A DNA stretch of 64,000 nucleotides from Marinobacter daepoensis DSM 16072 (GCF_000421165.1 NZ_ATWI01000010.1:248001-312000); one strand, 5' to 3'; positions 6,699-15,305 are shown, counted from the first letter of the stretch. The notes: generated by a model not told the origin, from the sequence alone. Made by a program: numbers and translations.

Positions 6699-9035
6699 AT
6701 GAACTCTGCACGTCCAGTCAAAGGCACACTCACCAGCAGCCATTGGGGTACCTACCGTGTTCACTCCCGCAACGGAGCCGTCACCGCGCTGGAAGGGTTT
6801 GAGTTAGACCCGGATCCCTCCCCGATTGGTCAGGGCATCGTCGATGTTCTGGAAGGCCCGTTACGCATTACCCGGCCGATGGTTCGTAAGGGATGGCTTG
6901 AACATGGCCCGGGCGGTGCAGACGGGCTGCGTGGGCGGGATGAGTTTGTCGAGGTATCCTGGCCCCGGGCCATTGAGCTTGTCAGCGGCGAGCTTGACCG
7001 GGTTCGGAGTCAGTATGGCAATGAGGCTATCTATGGTGGCTCCTACGGTTGGTCCAGTGCCGGTCGGTTCCACCATGCTCAGAGTCAGTTAAAGCGTTTC
7101 CTCAATACCATTGGTGGGTTTACATACTCGGTCAACACCTACAGTTATGCGGCGGCGGAAGTCACGTTACCTTATGTCCTCGGTGATTTTTACTCCATGG
7201 TCAATGGCGCCACCAGTTGGGACGTTCTGAAGGAACACTGTGAGTTGTTCGTAGCCTTTGGAGGAGTGCCGGTCCGGAATGGCCAGGTGACCAATGGCGG
7301 CGTTGGGCGCCATGTACAGAAACAAGGCGTGCTGGAGGCCGCCGGGAATGGCCTGCAGTTTGTGAATGTCGGGCCGCTGCGCTCGGACGTTCTCGAAGAG
7401 GCAGGGGCTCAGTGGTACCCGATTTACCCCGGCAGTGATGTCGCGTTGTTACTGGGCATTGCCCATACCCTGCATGAGGAAGGGCTGGCGGATCAGGCGT
7501 TTCTGGCAAGGTACACTACCGGTTTTGACCGATTCCTCCCGTATCTTCTGGGCGCCTCAGATGGCGAGCCCAAGTCGGCAGACTGGGCGGCGGCGCGCAC
7601 CGGCCTGTCGGCCGATAGCATACGGGAGCTTTCGCGGGAGATGGCCCGCAAGCGAACGATGATCTCTGTAAGCTGGTCACTTACCCGTCAGGATAATGGG
7701 GAGCAGCCCTACTGGGCCGCCATCGCAGTGGCGGCGATGTTGGGCCAACTGGGCACGCCCGGCGGAGGAATCGGGTTCGGGTACAGCGCCATGAATGCCA
7801 TTGGAGCCAATTACCGGGGCATCCCAGGAGCGTCACTGCCCCAGGGGAACAACCCGGTAAAGCGCTTTATACCGGTCGCCAGGATTGCAGACATGCTGCT
7901 GAAACCCGGAGAGACGTTTGAGTACAACGGCCTGACAGAAACCTATCCGGAGATCCGGCTGGTGTATTGGGCCGGCGGCAACCCATTCCACCACCATCAG
8001 GACCTGGACCGGTTGCGTCGGGCCTGGCAGAAACCCGATACGGTAATTGTTCACGAATGGTGCTGGAATGCTCAGGCCAAGCATGCGGACATCGTTCTTC
8101 CGGCAGCCACGTCTCTTGAGCGCAACGATATTGCCTCGTCCAGCCGGGACCCCTTTTTGATTTTCATGGAAAAAGCCAGGGAACCGGTTGGTGAAAGTCT
8201 GACCGATTACGAAATTTTCGGGCGACTGGCCAGTGCCTTGGGGGTCCAGGAAGCCTTTACCAAAAACCGGGATGAATCGGGCTGGCTGCAGGCGCTTTAT
8301 GACGAGACCCGCGAGAAAGCCAAAGCCAGCAACATCGACCTGCCGGCGTTCACGGAATTTGTGGCGCGCGGCTGGTTCGAGAATTCAGCACCCGAGGAGC
8401 CTCAGATTCTGCTGAAACGTTTTCGGGACGATCCGGCTCGTTACCCGCTGAAGACACCGAGCGGAAAAATCGAACTCTACTCAGAGCAGGTTGCCGCCTT
8501 TGGTTACGAGGAGTGCCCGGGGTTTCCATTCTGGAACGAGCCGACCGAGTGGGCAGGTCGGACTGCCGGAGAATACCGGCTGCACCTGATCTCAAACCAA
8601 CCAAAGAACAAACTGCATTCGCAACTGGACCATGGTGCCCATAGCCGGGAACTGAAGATCAACGGCCGTGAGCCTGTGCTGATTCACCCGCAGGATGCGG
8701 AGGAAAGAGCGATAAACGACGGCAGTCTGGTCCGTCTGTTTAGCCCTCGCGGTGCCTGCCTCTGCACCGCAGTGATCAGCGATGAGGTTCGCCCGGGTGT
8801 TCTGCAGTTGAGTACCGGGGCCTGGTACGACCCACCTGCGGAGGGCGTGGCAGATCTCTCCTGCCTGCATGGCAACCCCAATGTCCTCACCCGGGATGAG
8901 GGAACCTCACGTTTGGCCCAGGGGCCGAGTGCGATGTCATGCCTTGTTGATATCGAAGTGTACAACGGGCCTGTTATGCCAGTGAGGGCGTTTGTGCCGC
9001 CAGTGGTGCGAGAGGAAGCTGACACCTCAGGCTGA
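6699..9035 (+). CDS. Cytoplasmic molybdopterin oxidoreductase of the DMSO/TMAO/biotin-sulfoxide reductase family (BisC-like)
   Basis: A 778-residue protein from the ATG at 6699, seven bases after AGGAG; ATGs at 6660 and 6693 are badly placed. The first domain begins TLTSSHWGTYRV and has no Fe-S cysteine motif. GGSYGWSSAGRFHHAQSQ at about 114-131 carries the serine that ligates molybdenum in DMSO/TMAO/biotin sulfoxide reductases. The C-terminal molydopterin-binding domain includes LHLISNQPKNKLHSQLDHG. There is no Tat signal, so a cytoplasmic enzyme such as BisC (biotin or methionine sulfoxide reduction) is favoured over periplasmic TorA/DorA. It ends convergently with the esterase gene, overlapping it by 9 nt. 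Substrate is unproven. Confidence 0.88.
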   Translation: MNSARPVKGTLTSSHWGTYRVHSRNGAVTALEGFELDPDPSPIGQGIVDVLEGPLRITRPMVRKGWLEHGPGGADGLRGRDEFVEVSWPRAIELVSGELDRVRSQYGNEAIYGGSYGWSSAGRFHHAQSQLKRFLNTIGGFTYSVNTYSYAAAEVTLPYVLGDFYSMVNGATSWDVLKEHCELFVAFGGVPVRNGQVTNGGVGRHVQKQGVLEAAGNGLQFVNVGPLRSDVLEEAGAQWYPIYPGSDVALLLGIAHTLHEEGLADQAFLARYTTGFDRFLPYLLGASDGEPKSADWAAARTGLSADSIRELSREMARKRTMISVSWSLTRQDNGEQPYWAAIAVAAMLGQLGTPGGGIGFGYSAMNAIGANYRGIPGASLPQGNNPVKRFIPVARIADMLLKPGETFEYNGLTETYPEIRLVYWAGGNPFHHHQDLDRLRRAWQKPDTVIVHEWCWNAQAKHADIVLPAATSLERNDIASSSRDPFLIFMEKAREPVGESLTDYEIFGRLASALGVQEAFTKNRDESGWLQALYDETREKAKASNIDLPAFTEFVARGWFENSAPEEPQILLKRFRDDPARYPLKTPSGKIELYSEQVAAFGYEECPGFPFWNEPTEWAGRTAGEYRLHLISNQPKNKLHSQLDHGAHSRELKINGREPVLIHPQDAEERAINDGSLVRLFSPRGACLCTAVISDEVRPGVLQLSTGAWYDPPAEGVADLSCLHGNPNVLTRDEGTSRLAQGPSAMSCLVDIEVYNGPVMPVRAFVPPVVREEADTSG

Positions 9036-9968
9036 ATTCAGAAACCTCGCAACCGCCTCATAAGTGCGCGAACTGGCCTGGGGAACCAGGTCCTCCAGAT
9101 TCAGGTAGGCGTGGATCATGCTGGGCTCAAGGTGGTGCTCTGTGGCAACGCCGGCTTCGGTCAGCCGTTCAAGGTATCTCGAGCCTTCGTCGCGCAGGGG
9201 GCAGAAGCCTGCGGTGACCATCAGGGTGGCCGGGGACTGGCTGCTGACGGGCATGAACAGTGGTGAGGCGGAGCGTCGGCATTCATCGGCCTGAAAGTAG
9301 TGATCGAAATACCATTGGATGCGGGGTTTCTCCAGCAAGTACCCATGGGCAAGCGTGTCGATGGAAGGGCTGGAGAGTGTGTAGTCCAGGCTGGGATAGA
9401 TCAGGGCCTGCCTGCTGATTGGCAGGTTGGGGTCTTGTTGGCTGAGTGCGCTGAGTGTTGCGCACAGAGCGCCGCCGCCGGAGTCTCCCGCCAGGCTGAG
9501 AGTGGGAGTGTAGAGCAGGCTGGCGTCGTCCAGATGTGACCACAGGTGCTGGATGACGGTGTAGCAGTCTTCAAGGGCCGCTGGGTACGGGTGCTCTGGC
9601 GCCAGGCGGTAGTCAGGGGCCACAATCAGTTGACCCGAAGCGTTGGCCAGTTTGCGGCAGATCGGGTCATACACCTGAATGCTGCCGCACATGTGGCCGC
9701 CGCCATGGAGGAACAGCGTGACCGGCTTGGGGATGTCTGGTGAGGGATCGTAGATCCTCAGCGGAATACTCCTCCCGATAATGCTGTCCTGCACCCGGGC
9801 GATGGCAGGTGCATCGGTCACAAAGGCATCGGTCATGCGAGCCAGACTTTTGCGCATGAACCCGGGGGTGATTCGGCGGGCCGCTGAATCACCCTGAAGT
9901 TTTACCTGTTCGTTAACTCCGGAAAGCCAGTTGGCCAACCCTGGGTGGAGTTCTTGTGTGTTCAGCAT
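9027..9968 (-). CDS. Alpha/beta hydrolase of the hormone-sensitive-lipase family
   Basis: A 313-residue esterase-type protein. It has the oxyanion-hole motif FLHGGGHMCGS, the nucleophile elbow AGDSGGGAL, a C-terminal acid in CPLRDEGSRYLE and a histidine in MIHAYLNL, the arrangement of family IV (HSL-like) esterases. The ATG at 9966-9968 overlaps the stop of the upstream MaoC-like gene (ATGCTGA), so translation is probably coupled; an upstream in-frame start at 9998 would overlap more. No signal peptide is present, so it is cytoplasmic. It is the last gene of the TetR-controlled leftward operon and may hydrolyse an ester or thioester intermediate. Substrate unknown. Confidence 0.88.
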   Translation of the reverse strand: MLNTQELHPGLANWLSGVNEQVKLQGDSAARRITPGFMRKSLARMTDAFVTDAPAIARVQDSIIGRSIPLRIYDPSPDIPKPVTLFLHGGGHMCGSIQVYDPICRKLANASGQLIVAPDYRLAPEHPYPAALEDCYTVIQHLWSHLDDASLLYTPTLSLAGDSGGGALCATLSALSQQDPNLPISRQALIYPSLDYTLSSPSIDTLAHGYLLEKPRIQWYFDHYFQADECRRSASPLFMPVSSQSPATLMVTAGFCPLRDEGSRYLERLTEAGVATEHHLEPSMIHAYLNLEDLVPQASSRTYEAVARFLNSA

Positions 9969-10345
9969 TGGAACAGCACCAGTGCTTCTCCGCGGCAAAT
10001 CACCCGGTCGTTGTCACCGGAACAGATGGTTTCCAGATTGACCAGTGCTTTGTCCGGTCTGAGCCGGGATATCCTGACGGTGGCGGTCAATGGTTCGTTG
10101 ACTCTGGCTTGCGCTGCAAAGGTCATGGACTGCTTGAGGTAATTGGTGCCCTTACCTGGCAGCTCCATCCCCAGAAGGTAAGAAAACAGTCCCGCAATCA
10201 GTGGCTCGGGAACCCTCTCAACTGGCTGTTCAAGGCCTGCCATCCGGGACCACTGCTCCAGATCTTCAGGCGAGAACTGTCGATGGACACTGACGAGCTG
10301 CTGCTCGCGGAGTTGTTCGAAGCGGGGGAGTGTCGTTTCGGTCAT
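9962..10345 (-). CDS. MaoC-like hot-dog protein lacking the hydratase catalytic motif
   Basis: A 127-residue protein. Its second half (ELPGKGTNYLKQSMTF, later VNLETIC) aligns by eye with the PhaJ-like protein at 3376-3807 (LPGPGAIYIDQQIRF, VKLETIC), which identifies a MaoC hot-dog fold. Where active members have D-x-N-P-x-H, it reads AGLEQPVERVPEPLIAG, so both the catalytic Asp and His are missing. It overlaps the upstream active MaoC gene by 4 nt and the downstream esterase by 7 nt. The arrangement of an active and an inactive MaoC side by side recalls the heteromeric ChsH1-ChsH2 hydratase of mycobacterial cholesterol degradation. A structural partner role is inferred. Confidence 0.75.
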   Translation of the reverse strand: MTETTLPRFEQLREQQLVSVHRQFSPEDLEQWSRMAGLEQPVERVPEPLIAGLFSYLLGMELPGKGTNYLKQSMTFAAQARVNEPLTATVRISRLRPDKALVNLETICSGDNDRVICRGEALVLFQC

Positions 10346-10731
10346 CGGGGGCTTCCTGTATCCGGTTCAAGAGTGCATTGGCCTTCAAGGCAGGTGTGGC
10401 CATCCGCATTCACGATCCTGGCAGAGAAAACCAGACCGGGTGCATCGCCATGATGTTCCAGGTGAAGAGCAAGTGGCTCCCCGGCGTATGCCGGAGACGG
10501 AAACATCAGTCGTTGCTCGGCCAGTTGATGATCGGGGAAGTGCCGGTGAAGGCATCCTCGAAGAACGGTGAACAGCAGCATGCCATGGGATACCGTCGCG
10601 CCGAAGCGGGTGCGGGCGGAGTAGTCGGGATCAACATGAATAGGGTTATGGTCGCCGCTCAGGTCTGCAAACTGGTTGAAGTCGTGCTGGCTGAGACAGA
10701 ACTTTTCCTCTATAGGGTTGAGCATCGTCAT
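10342..10731 (-). CDS. MaoC-family enoyl-CoA hydratase with intact active site
   Basis: A 129-residue hot-dog protein starting at the ATG 10729-10731, one base after the CoA-ligase stop. The upstream-extended frame would run 108 nt into the ligase gene and is rejected. The motif LSGDHNPIHVD supplies the catalytic Asp and His, followed by VSHGMLLFTVL. Expected reaction: hydration of an enoyl-CoA. Coupling to the CoA ligase upstream and the inactive MaoC downstream indicates a dedicated pathway, possibly as a heteromer. The substrate is unknown. Confidence 0.85.
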   Translation of the reverse strand: MTMLNPIEEKFCLSQHDFNQFADLSGDHNPIHVDPDYSARTRFGATVSHGMLLFTVLRGCLHRHFPDHQLAEQRLMFPSPAYAGEPLALHLEHHGDAPGLVFSARIVNADGHTCLEGQCTLEPDTGSPR

Positions 10732-10732
10732 G

Positions 10733-12244
10733 TCAGGGATTCCGTAACGATTGTTTGGTGATTTTTCCGAGAGCGTTTCTGGGCAATTGCTCCAGACGTT
10801 CAAAGGTTTTTGGCACTTTGTAGCCGGCCAGTCGCTCACGACAGAATGTCGTCAGAGTTTCCGGAGACGGTGGTTTCTGGTTGTGGGAAACGGTGTAGCA
10901 AGCCTTGCCGACCTCGCCCCAACGCTCATCCGGTACGCCAATAACGGCAACGTCCTCAATGGCTGGGTGCTCGTGGAGAACCTTTTCCACCTCGGCGGGA
11001 AACACGTTCTCTCCACCGGAGATAAACATGTCTTTCCAGCGATCTACGATGTAGTAGTGGCCATCGGCATCGCAGCGGGCGACGTCGCCACTGTGAAACC
11101 AGCCCCCGTCGCTGATCGCGTCTGAGGTGGCGTCGGGGCGTTTCCAGTAGCCAGGAGTGATGCCTGGCCCCCGCACCAGCAGTTCGCCCGCCTCACCGCT
11201 GGCAACATCACGCCCCTGGACATCGACAATCCTGACATCAACCAGTAGTTGTGGGCGTCCGACGGAACCGGTTTTACTGATGACGTTCTCTTCATCCAGC
11301 AAAAAAACTGTCGGCCCGGTTTCGGTCATCCCCATGCCGGTGCGAATGAGAATGTCATGACTTGCATACTGCTTGGCCACGTGGGCGGGCAAGGCGGCAC
11401 CGCCGCAGCCCCAGGAACGAATCCGTTTGAGATCAGCGGAATTAAACGCTGGCGATTCCAGAAAGGCCTGGTAGATGGCGGGTACACCGAAAAAGATCGT
11501 CGCCCGTTCTGCGAGGACCGACAGTGCCTGTTCGGGATCAAAGGTCCGGGATACCAGAACAGAGCCACCGGCCATCAGGACAGCGCTTGAATAAAGATTG
11601 ATGCCGCCGGTGTGAAACAGGGGGAGGACATTGAGCAGCACGTCTTTCTGATTCAGCCCCACGGGAATACCAATGTTGAAGTAATTGGCTTCCATCATCC
11701 GGTAAGTCTGTATCACCCCTTTTGGCCGGCCTGTGGTGCCAGAGGTGTAGAGCAGATACCAAGGGGTATCCGCGCTGCGTGGTGGATGTGGTGTCAAATC
11801 CGGAATCACCGAAGCCAGGGCTTTGTGGTAATTGGTGTCGTTATCTCCGGTATCGGGGGCCAGGCTGATACCGGGCACGCCGGCTTCGATCAGAGGCAGT
11901 GCGGTGTCTTTGAACTCCGGCCCATAGATCAGTGCAGCGGGCTCCGCGTCGGCCATCAGGGTTTGCAGTTCCGGCAATGCCAGCCGCCAATTCAGCGGGA
12001 CCAGGATCAGCCCTGCCTTGGCGCACCCGAAGAGCATCACAAAGAATTCTGCCCGACTGTGGCCAAGATAGGCCACACGGTCCCCGGGTTTCAGGTGCCA
12101 CCGGCGGGTGGCGGCAGCACTGAACCGGGCAGCCTGAGCGTTGAGTTCCCGGTAGCTGTATCGGGTACCGTCGTGCAGATCTTCGAGGGCTGGTCTTTCG
12201 GGCGACACTTGTGCCCGCTGCGCCAGTAAGTCAAACATGTCCAT
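10733..12244 (-). CDS. AMP-forming acyl-CoA ligase
   Basis: A 503-residue member of the adenylate-forming superfamily. It has the P-loop YTSGTTGRPKG at 166-176, GMGMTETGP in the adenine-binding region, GWFHSGDVARCDADG with the ribose-binding Asp, the hinge DRWKDMFISGGENVFP, and the C-terminal lysine in PRNALGKITK. It activates a carboxylic acid to its CoA thioester with ATP. The substrate is probably the acid imported by the divergent Liv-type transporter, which would make this the pathway's entry enzyme. It is separated from the upstream crotonase by an odd 158-nt gap and translationally coupled to the MaoC gene downstream. Confidence 0.92.
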   Translation of the reverse strand: MDMFDLLAQRAQVSPERPALEDLHDGTRYSYRELNAQAARFSAAATRRWHLKPGDRVAYLGHSRAEFFVMLFGCAKAGLILVPLNWRLALPELQTLMADAEPAALIYGPEFKDTALPLIEAGVPGISLAPDTGDNDTNYHKALASVIPDLTPHPPRSADTPWYLLYTSGTTGRPKGVIQTYRMMEANYFNIGIPVGLNQKDVLLNVLPLFHTGGINLYSSAVLMAGGSVLVSRTFDPEQALSVLAERATIFFGVPAIYQAFLESPAFNSADLKRIRSWGCGGAALPAHVAKQYASHDILIRTGMGMTETGPTVFLLDEENVISKTGSVGRPQLLVDVRIVDVQGRDVASGEAGELLVRGPGITPGYWKRPDATSDAISDGGWFHSGDVARCDADGHYYIVDRWKDMFISGGENVFPAEVEKVLHEHPAIEDVAVIGVPDERWGEVGKACYTVSHNQKPPSPETLTTFCRERLAGYKVPKTFERLEQLPRNALGKITKQSLRNP

Positions 12245-12295
12245 GATACTTTCCCATTTTTGTTCTGTTTGCGAGAGGGCTGTGCGCCCGTCCCG

Positions 12296-12402
12296 CTAAG
12301 GGTTGAGTTCCTGCCAGTCGAACCGGGTAATGCGATTACTGATCAAGGAAAAGACAAAGGTGTAGCCGCCCCCGCTGGCAATGGATCGACGCCGGAATCG
12401 GT
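12296..12402 (-). other. Gap with coding-like frame between crotonase and CoA ligase (possible gene remnant)
   Basis: The 158-nt gap is unusual in an otherwise overlapping operon. In a frame different from the crotonase, the leftward strand reads without interruption to a TAG at 12298-12296. The peptide ends YTFVFSLISNRITRFDW QELNP, which looks protein-like, but no start codon or ribosome site fits. It could be the 3' stub of a deleted gene or chance. I see no terminator or promoter in it. Confidence 0.25.
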
Positions 12403-13170
12403 TTATGGCGCCTGTTTCAGAAATCTGGCCATACCGGTGTGAGCCTCCTCAGTCTGAATCTGCGCAACGAAGGCGTCGTATTCCAGCTTCAGGGCGGCGG
12501 CTGTCTCTGAAGGAGCAGGCCGGTTAAGGCGGAGTGTGCTGAGCACACTTTCGGGTTGTTTGGCGCACAGGTTCTGGCAGAGGGTTTGTACCTGGTCTTC
12601 CAGAGCTTCCGGCTCCACCAGATAGTGGGCCAGCCCGTACTCGTAGGCCTGGTGCGCGGTCAGTGTGCGGTTTGTTAACTGGATTTCGAGTGCTCTTGAG
12701 GCGCCGATTCGCTGCCCCATCAGATTGCTCCAGCCACCATCGGGACTGAAGCCGACAACCGTATACCAGGGTGCAAAACTGGCTTTGGTGCTGGCAATCA
12801 CGATGTCCGATCCCAGCACCAGGCCCAGAGAACCGCCGGTTACCAGGCCTTGAATGGCCGACACAATCGGGGCAGGGGTATTCAGCATGGCGAGAATGAC
12901 TTCGTTAAGCTTGCCAACCACCTGGCGGGCATAGGCGGCCCGATCTTTCCGGGGCGTGTCGAAAAAAGCCCGGACATCGCCGCCGGATGAAAACGACCGA
13001 CCTTCCGCCGCGAGGACAATCACCCTGGGTGGCGTGTGGTGGCATTGCTTCAGAGCATCTAGCAGGCCATCCAGTAATTCCGGCACCAACGCGTTGTGCC
13101 GTTCCGGGCGTGCCAGCGTGAGATGGACAATGTCCCCGTTTCGTTGAAAGTGAACGTACTGGTTGGTCAT
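12403..13170 (-). CDS. Enoyl-CoA hydratase/isomerase (crotonase family)
   Basis: A 255-residue crotonase. The oxyanion-hole segments are SSGGDVRAF at 61-69 and GLVTGGSLGLVLGSD at 108-122. The second acidic position sits in GFSPDGGWS (Asp144 region), the G-x-x-P-D-x-G form seen in isomerase-like members such as PaaG, where classical hydratases have glutamate. It may therefore be a hydratase, isomerase or ring-opening homologue. It starts 17 nt after the TetR gene and so sits directly under that regulator. It supplies (S)-type crotonase chemistry beside two MaoC proteins, implying at least two distinct enoyl-CoA steps. Confidence 0.88.
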   Translation of the reverse strand: MTNQYVHFQRNGDIVHLTLARPERHNALVPELLDGLLDALKQCHHTPPRVIVLAAEGRSFSSGGDVRAFFDTPRKDRAAYARQVVGKLNEVILAMLNTPAPIVSAIQGLVTGGSLGLVLGSDIVIASTKASFAPWYTVVGFSPDGGWSNLMGQRIGASRALEIQLTNRTLTAHQAYEYGLAHYLVEPEALEDQVQTLCQNLCAKQPESVLSTLRLNRPAPSETAAALKLEYDAFVAQIQTEEAHTGMARFLKQAP

Positions 13171-13187
13171 GCCGGTTCCTTGTTCCG

Positions 13188-13811
13188 TTAACCTTTTGAT
13201 CCCAGGGCAATCCCGCGATTCAACAGGTCGGTGATGGTGTCCACGATTTCATCAAACGGCACGTCCTGCTCCCAGAGCGCAAAGCGCAGGCCAAGGAAGT
13301 TGGACAGCCCCATCAAAGCCCAGATTCTCACTTCATCGTTGCCTGGCCGGATCTCGCCTTTACTGGTGGCGTTTGCAAGCATGCGTAGATAGCCTCGCCC
13401 GAACGACTCGTAGTATTCGCGATAGATTGACTCATCAACGAATTGGGCTTCCTGCAGGACGCGATAGAGCGAGGGATTGGCTGCTACGTACTGAAGAAAG
13501 GCTTTGAGGCCCAGTCCCTCAGCCTCAATCCGGCTGCGAGCATTCTTAACCTCGCTGGCCAGATGCGCCCGCAGTTTCTGCCCCATGTCCCGAACCAGCT
13601 CGCGCAGTGTGTCTTCCTTGCTGGCGAAATAGGTGTAGAAGGTTCCCTGGGCTACACCGGCGGTCCTGGTGATGTCAGACACGCCAGCCTGGTGATAGCC
13701 CATGGAGCCAAAGGCCTCCTCGGCGGCCTGCAGGATTTTTGCCCGGGTACGGGCGCCCCGCGCCGTTTTCGGGGCGCCAGGGGGAGTGGTTTTGGTGTCG
13801 CTTTTGGTCAT
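13188..13811 (-). CDS. TetR-family repressor of the acid-utilisation island
   Basis: About 207 residues. The N-terminal TetR domain ARTRAKILQAAEEAF, then SDITRTAGVAQGTFYTYFAS and KEDTLRELV, precedes a variable ligand-binding domain. In-frame ATGs exist at 13823, 13817 and 13811. The predicted promoter (perfect TTGACA at 13855-13850, 17-nt spacer, TTTAAA at 13832-13827) would start transcription near 13820, so the start at 13811 or 13817 is favoured and the message may be almost leaderless. An 18-bp operator copy overlaps this promoter and a second lies in the divergent transporter promoter. Autorepression and co-repression by an acyl-CoA ligand are inferred. Confidence 0.88.
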   Translation of the reverse strand: MTKSDTKTTPPGAPKTARGARTRAKILQAAEEAFGSMGYHQAGVSDITRTAGVAQGTFYTYFASKEDTLRELVRDMGQKLRAHLASEVKNARSRIEAEGLGLKAFLQYVAANPSLYRVLQEAQFVDESIYREYYESFGRGYLRMLANATSKGEIRPGNDEVRIWALMGLSNFLGLRFALWEQDVPFDEIVDTITDLLNRGIALGSKG

Positions 13812-13826
13812 TTTCATACCCATCAA

Positions 13827-13855
13827 TTTAAAGTCAAACCTGAATTGGTTGTCAA
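13827..13855 (-). promoter_or_regulatory. TetR-gene promoter with embedded operator copy 1
   Basis: On the minus strand TTGACA (13855-13850) is a perfect -35 and TTTAAA (13832-13827) a modest -10, with 17 bp between. The operator AACCTGAATTGGTTGTCA (plus strand, 13837-13854) covers the -35 and most of the spacer. It matches the copy at 13986-14003 at 16 of 18 positions. Both share AACC-N6-GGTT. Confidence 0.7.
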
Positions 13856-13978
13856 CTTTGAATTTTCAAATTTGTTTTTGGTTGTTCTGGCTTTTAATAT
13901 TTATTGTTTTTTTACAGTGACTTATTTCTTTGTTTTGGTTTTTTGCCTCGTTTTTTCATAAAAAATCTCGCATCCTTG

Positions 13979-14007
13979 TTGACGAAACCTGACTCGGTTG
14001 TCATATT
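13979..14007 (+). promoter_or_regulatory. Transporter-operon promoter with embedded operator copy 2
   Basis: TTGACG (13979-13984) and CATATT (14002-14007) are spaced by 17 bp. The operator AACCTGACTCGGTTGTCA occupies 13986-14003, almost exactly the spacer. A further half-site TCGGTTGTC at 14013-14021 overlaps the expected transcription start. Bound repressor would block RNA polymerase. The leader to the 14097 start would be about 80 nt. Confidence 0.7.
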
Positions 14008-14096
14008 TTGGGTCGGTTGTCTGGTTCAGGCGCACACTTGATGTCGTGAGCAGTAAAGCCAGGCTCCTTAACAACAAATACAAGAGAGATGCCATT

Positions 14097-15305
14097 ATGA
14101 GACGTTCTCTGTTAACCACCGCCCTGTCGTTGACAATATTTTCCTCCGTGCAGGCTGCAGATGCCATCCGGGTTGCCCACGTGACCGACTTTACCGGGCC
14201 TCTCGCACCTTATGCCGAGCAACTGCACATCGGAATGAAACTGGGGTTCGAGTATGCCACGGAAGGTTCGATGACCGTGGAAGGGCGTAAGCTTGAGGTC
14301 ATCAGGAAAGACTCCCAGCTGGACCCGGCCCGTGCCCGTACCTTGGTGGAGGAAGCCTATGGCGAAGATGATGCCCACATTGTGGTGGGGCCGGTGTCAT
14401 CGGGGGTTGCTCTGGCGACCCTGCCTCTGGCTGAGGAATATGAGCGAATCATTATGCCCGAGGGCGTTGCGGATGCGATTACCGGTGACAGCTGGAACCG
14501 TTATGTCGTCCGGGTTGGCCGAAACTCCTCACAGGATGCGGTCTCGAATGCGGTTGCTCTTGGCAAACCCGGTGTGTGTGTTGCCACCATTGCCCAGGAT
14601 TATGCCTTTGGCCGGGACGGCGTTGCGGCCTATCGCGAGGCAATGGAATCCGAAGGTGGACGCGTCGTCCATGAAGAGTATCTCCCGCTTGACGCGACAG
14701 ATTTCACCGCAGCGGCACAGCGCCTGTTCGGTGCCCTGAAAGACCGGGATGGCTGTGATCAGGGGCGTTATATCTTCACCATATGGGCAGGCTCCTCGAA
14801 TCCACTGAGCCGGATCAAGGACCTGGAGCCCGAGCGGCACGGTATCCAGCTTGCGGCGGGCGGCAACACGCTGGCAGCCATGGTGGGCTATTCGTCGTTC
14901 CCGGGGATGGAAGGTGCTGGCTCCTACTACTTTGAATCGCCCGACAACGACCTCAATCAATGGCTGGTTGATGCGCACTTTGAGCGCTATCAGCAGGCGC
15001 CGGACTTCTTCACCGCCCAGGGTTTTTCGCAGGCAATGGCGATCGTTGCCGCAGTAGAGAAGAGTGGTGGCTCTACCGAGGCTGAAGATCTGATTGAGGC
15101 CTTCCGCAATCTCCGCTTTGAAACGCCAAAAGGGGACATGCTGATCCGCGCCGAGGATCACCAGGCGTTGCAGGCCATGTATCACTTCCGCATTACCCCC
15201 CAGGAACGCGATGACTGGTTTTCAGACCGAACGACGAACGTCGGTGTGCCTGAACTCATTCGCACCATTCCCATTGAAGCAATGGATATTCCCGTCCGTA
15301 ACTAA
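14097..15305 (+). CDS. Liv-type ABC transporter periplasmic substrate-binding protein
   Basis: 402 residues from the ATG at 14097 behind AAGAGAG. The signal peptide MRRSLLTTALSLTIFSSVQA is followed by ADAIRVAHVTDFTGPLAPYA, the start of the type I periplasmic-binding fold used for branched-chain amino acids and many aromatic or aliphatic acids. The four genes behind it supply the rest of the transporter. In the context of a divergent CoA ligase and hydratases, the ligand is more likely a carboxylic acid fed to that pathway than leucine. It lies directly behind the operator-bearing promoter. Confidence 0.92.
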   Translation: MRRSLLTTALSLTIFSSVQAADAIRVAHVTDFTGPLAPYAEQLHIGMKLGFEYATEGSMTVEGRKLEVIRKDSQLDPARARTLVEEAYGEDDAHIVVGPVSSGVALATLPLAEEYERIIMPEGVADAITGDSWNRYVVRVGRNSSQDAVSNAVALGKPGVCVATIAQDYAFGRDGVAAYREAMESEGGRVVHEEYLPLDATDFTAAAQRLFGALKDRDGCDQGRYIFTIWAGSSNPLSRIKDLEPERHGIQLAAGGNTLAAMVGYSSFPGMEGAGSYYFESPDNDLNQWLVDAHFERYQQAPDFFTAQGFSQAMAIVAAVEKSGGSTEAEDLIEAFRNLRFETPKGDMLIRAEDHQALQAMYHFRITPQERDDWFSDRTTNVGVPELIRTIPIEAMDIPVRN

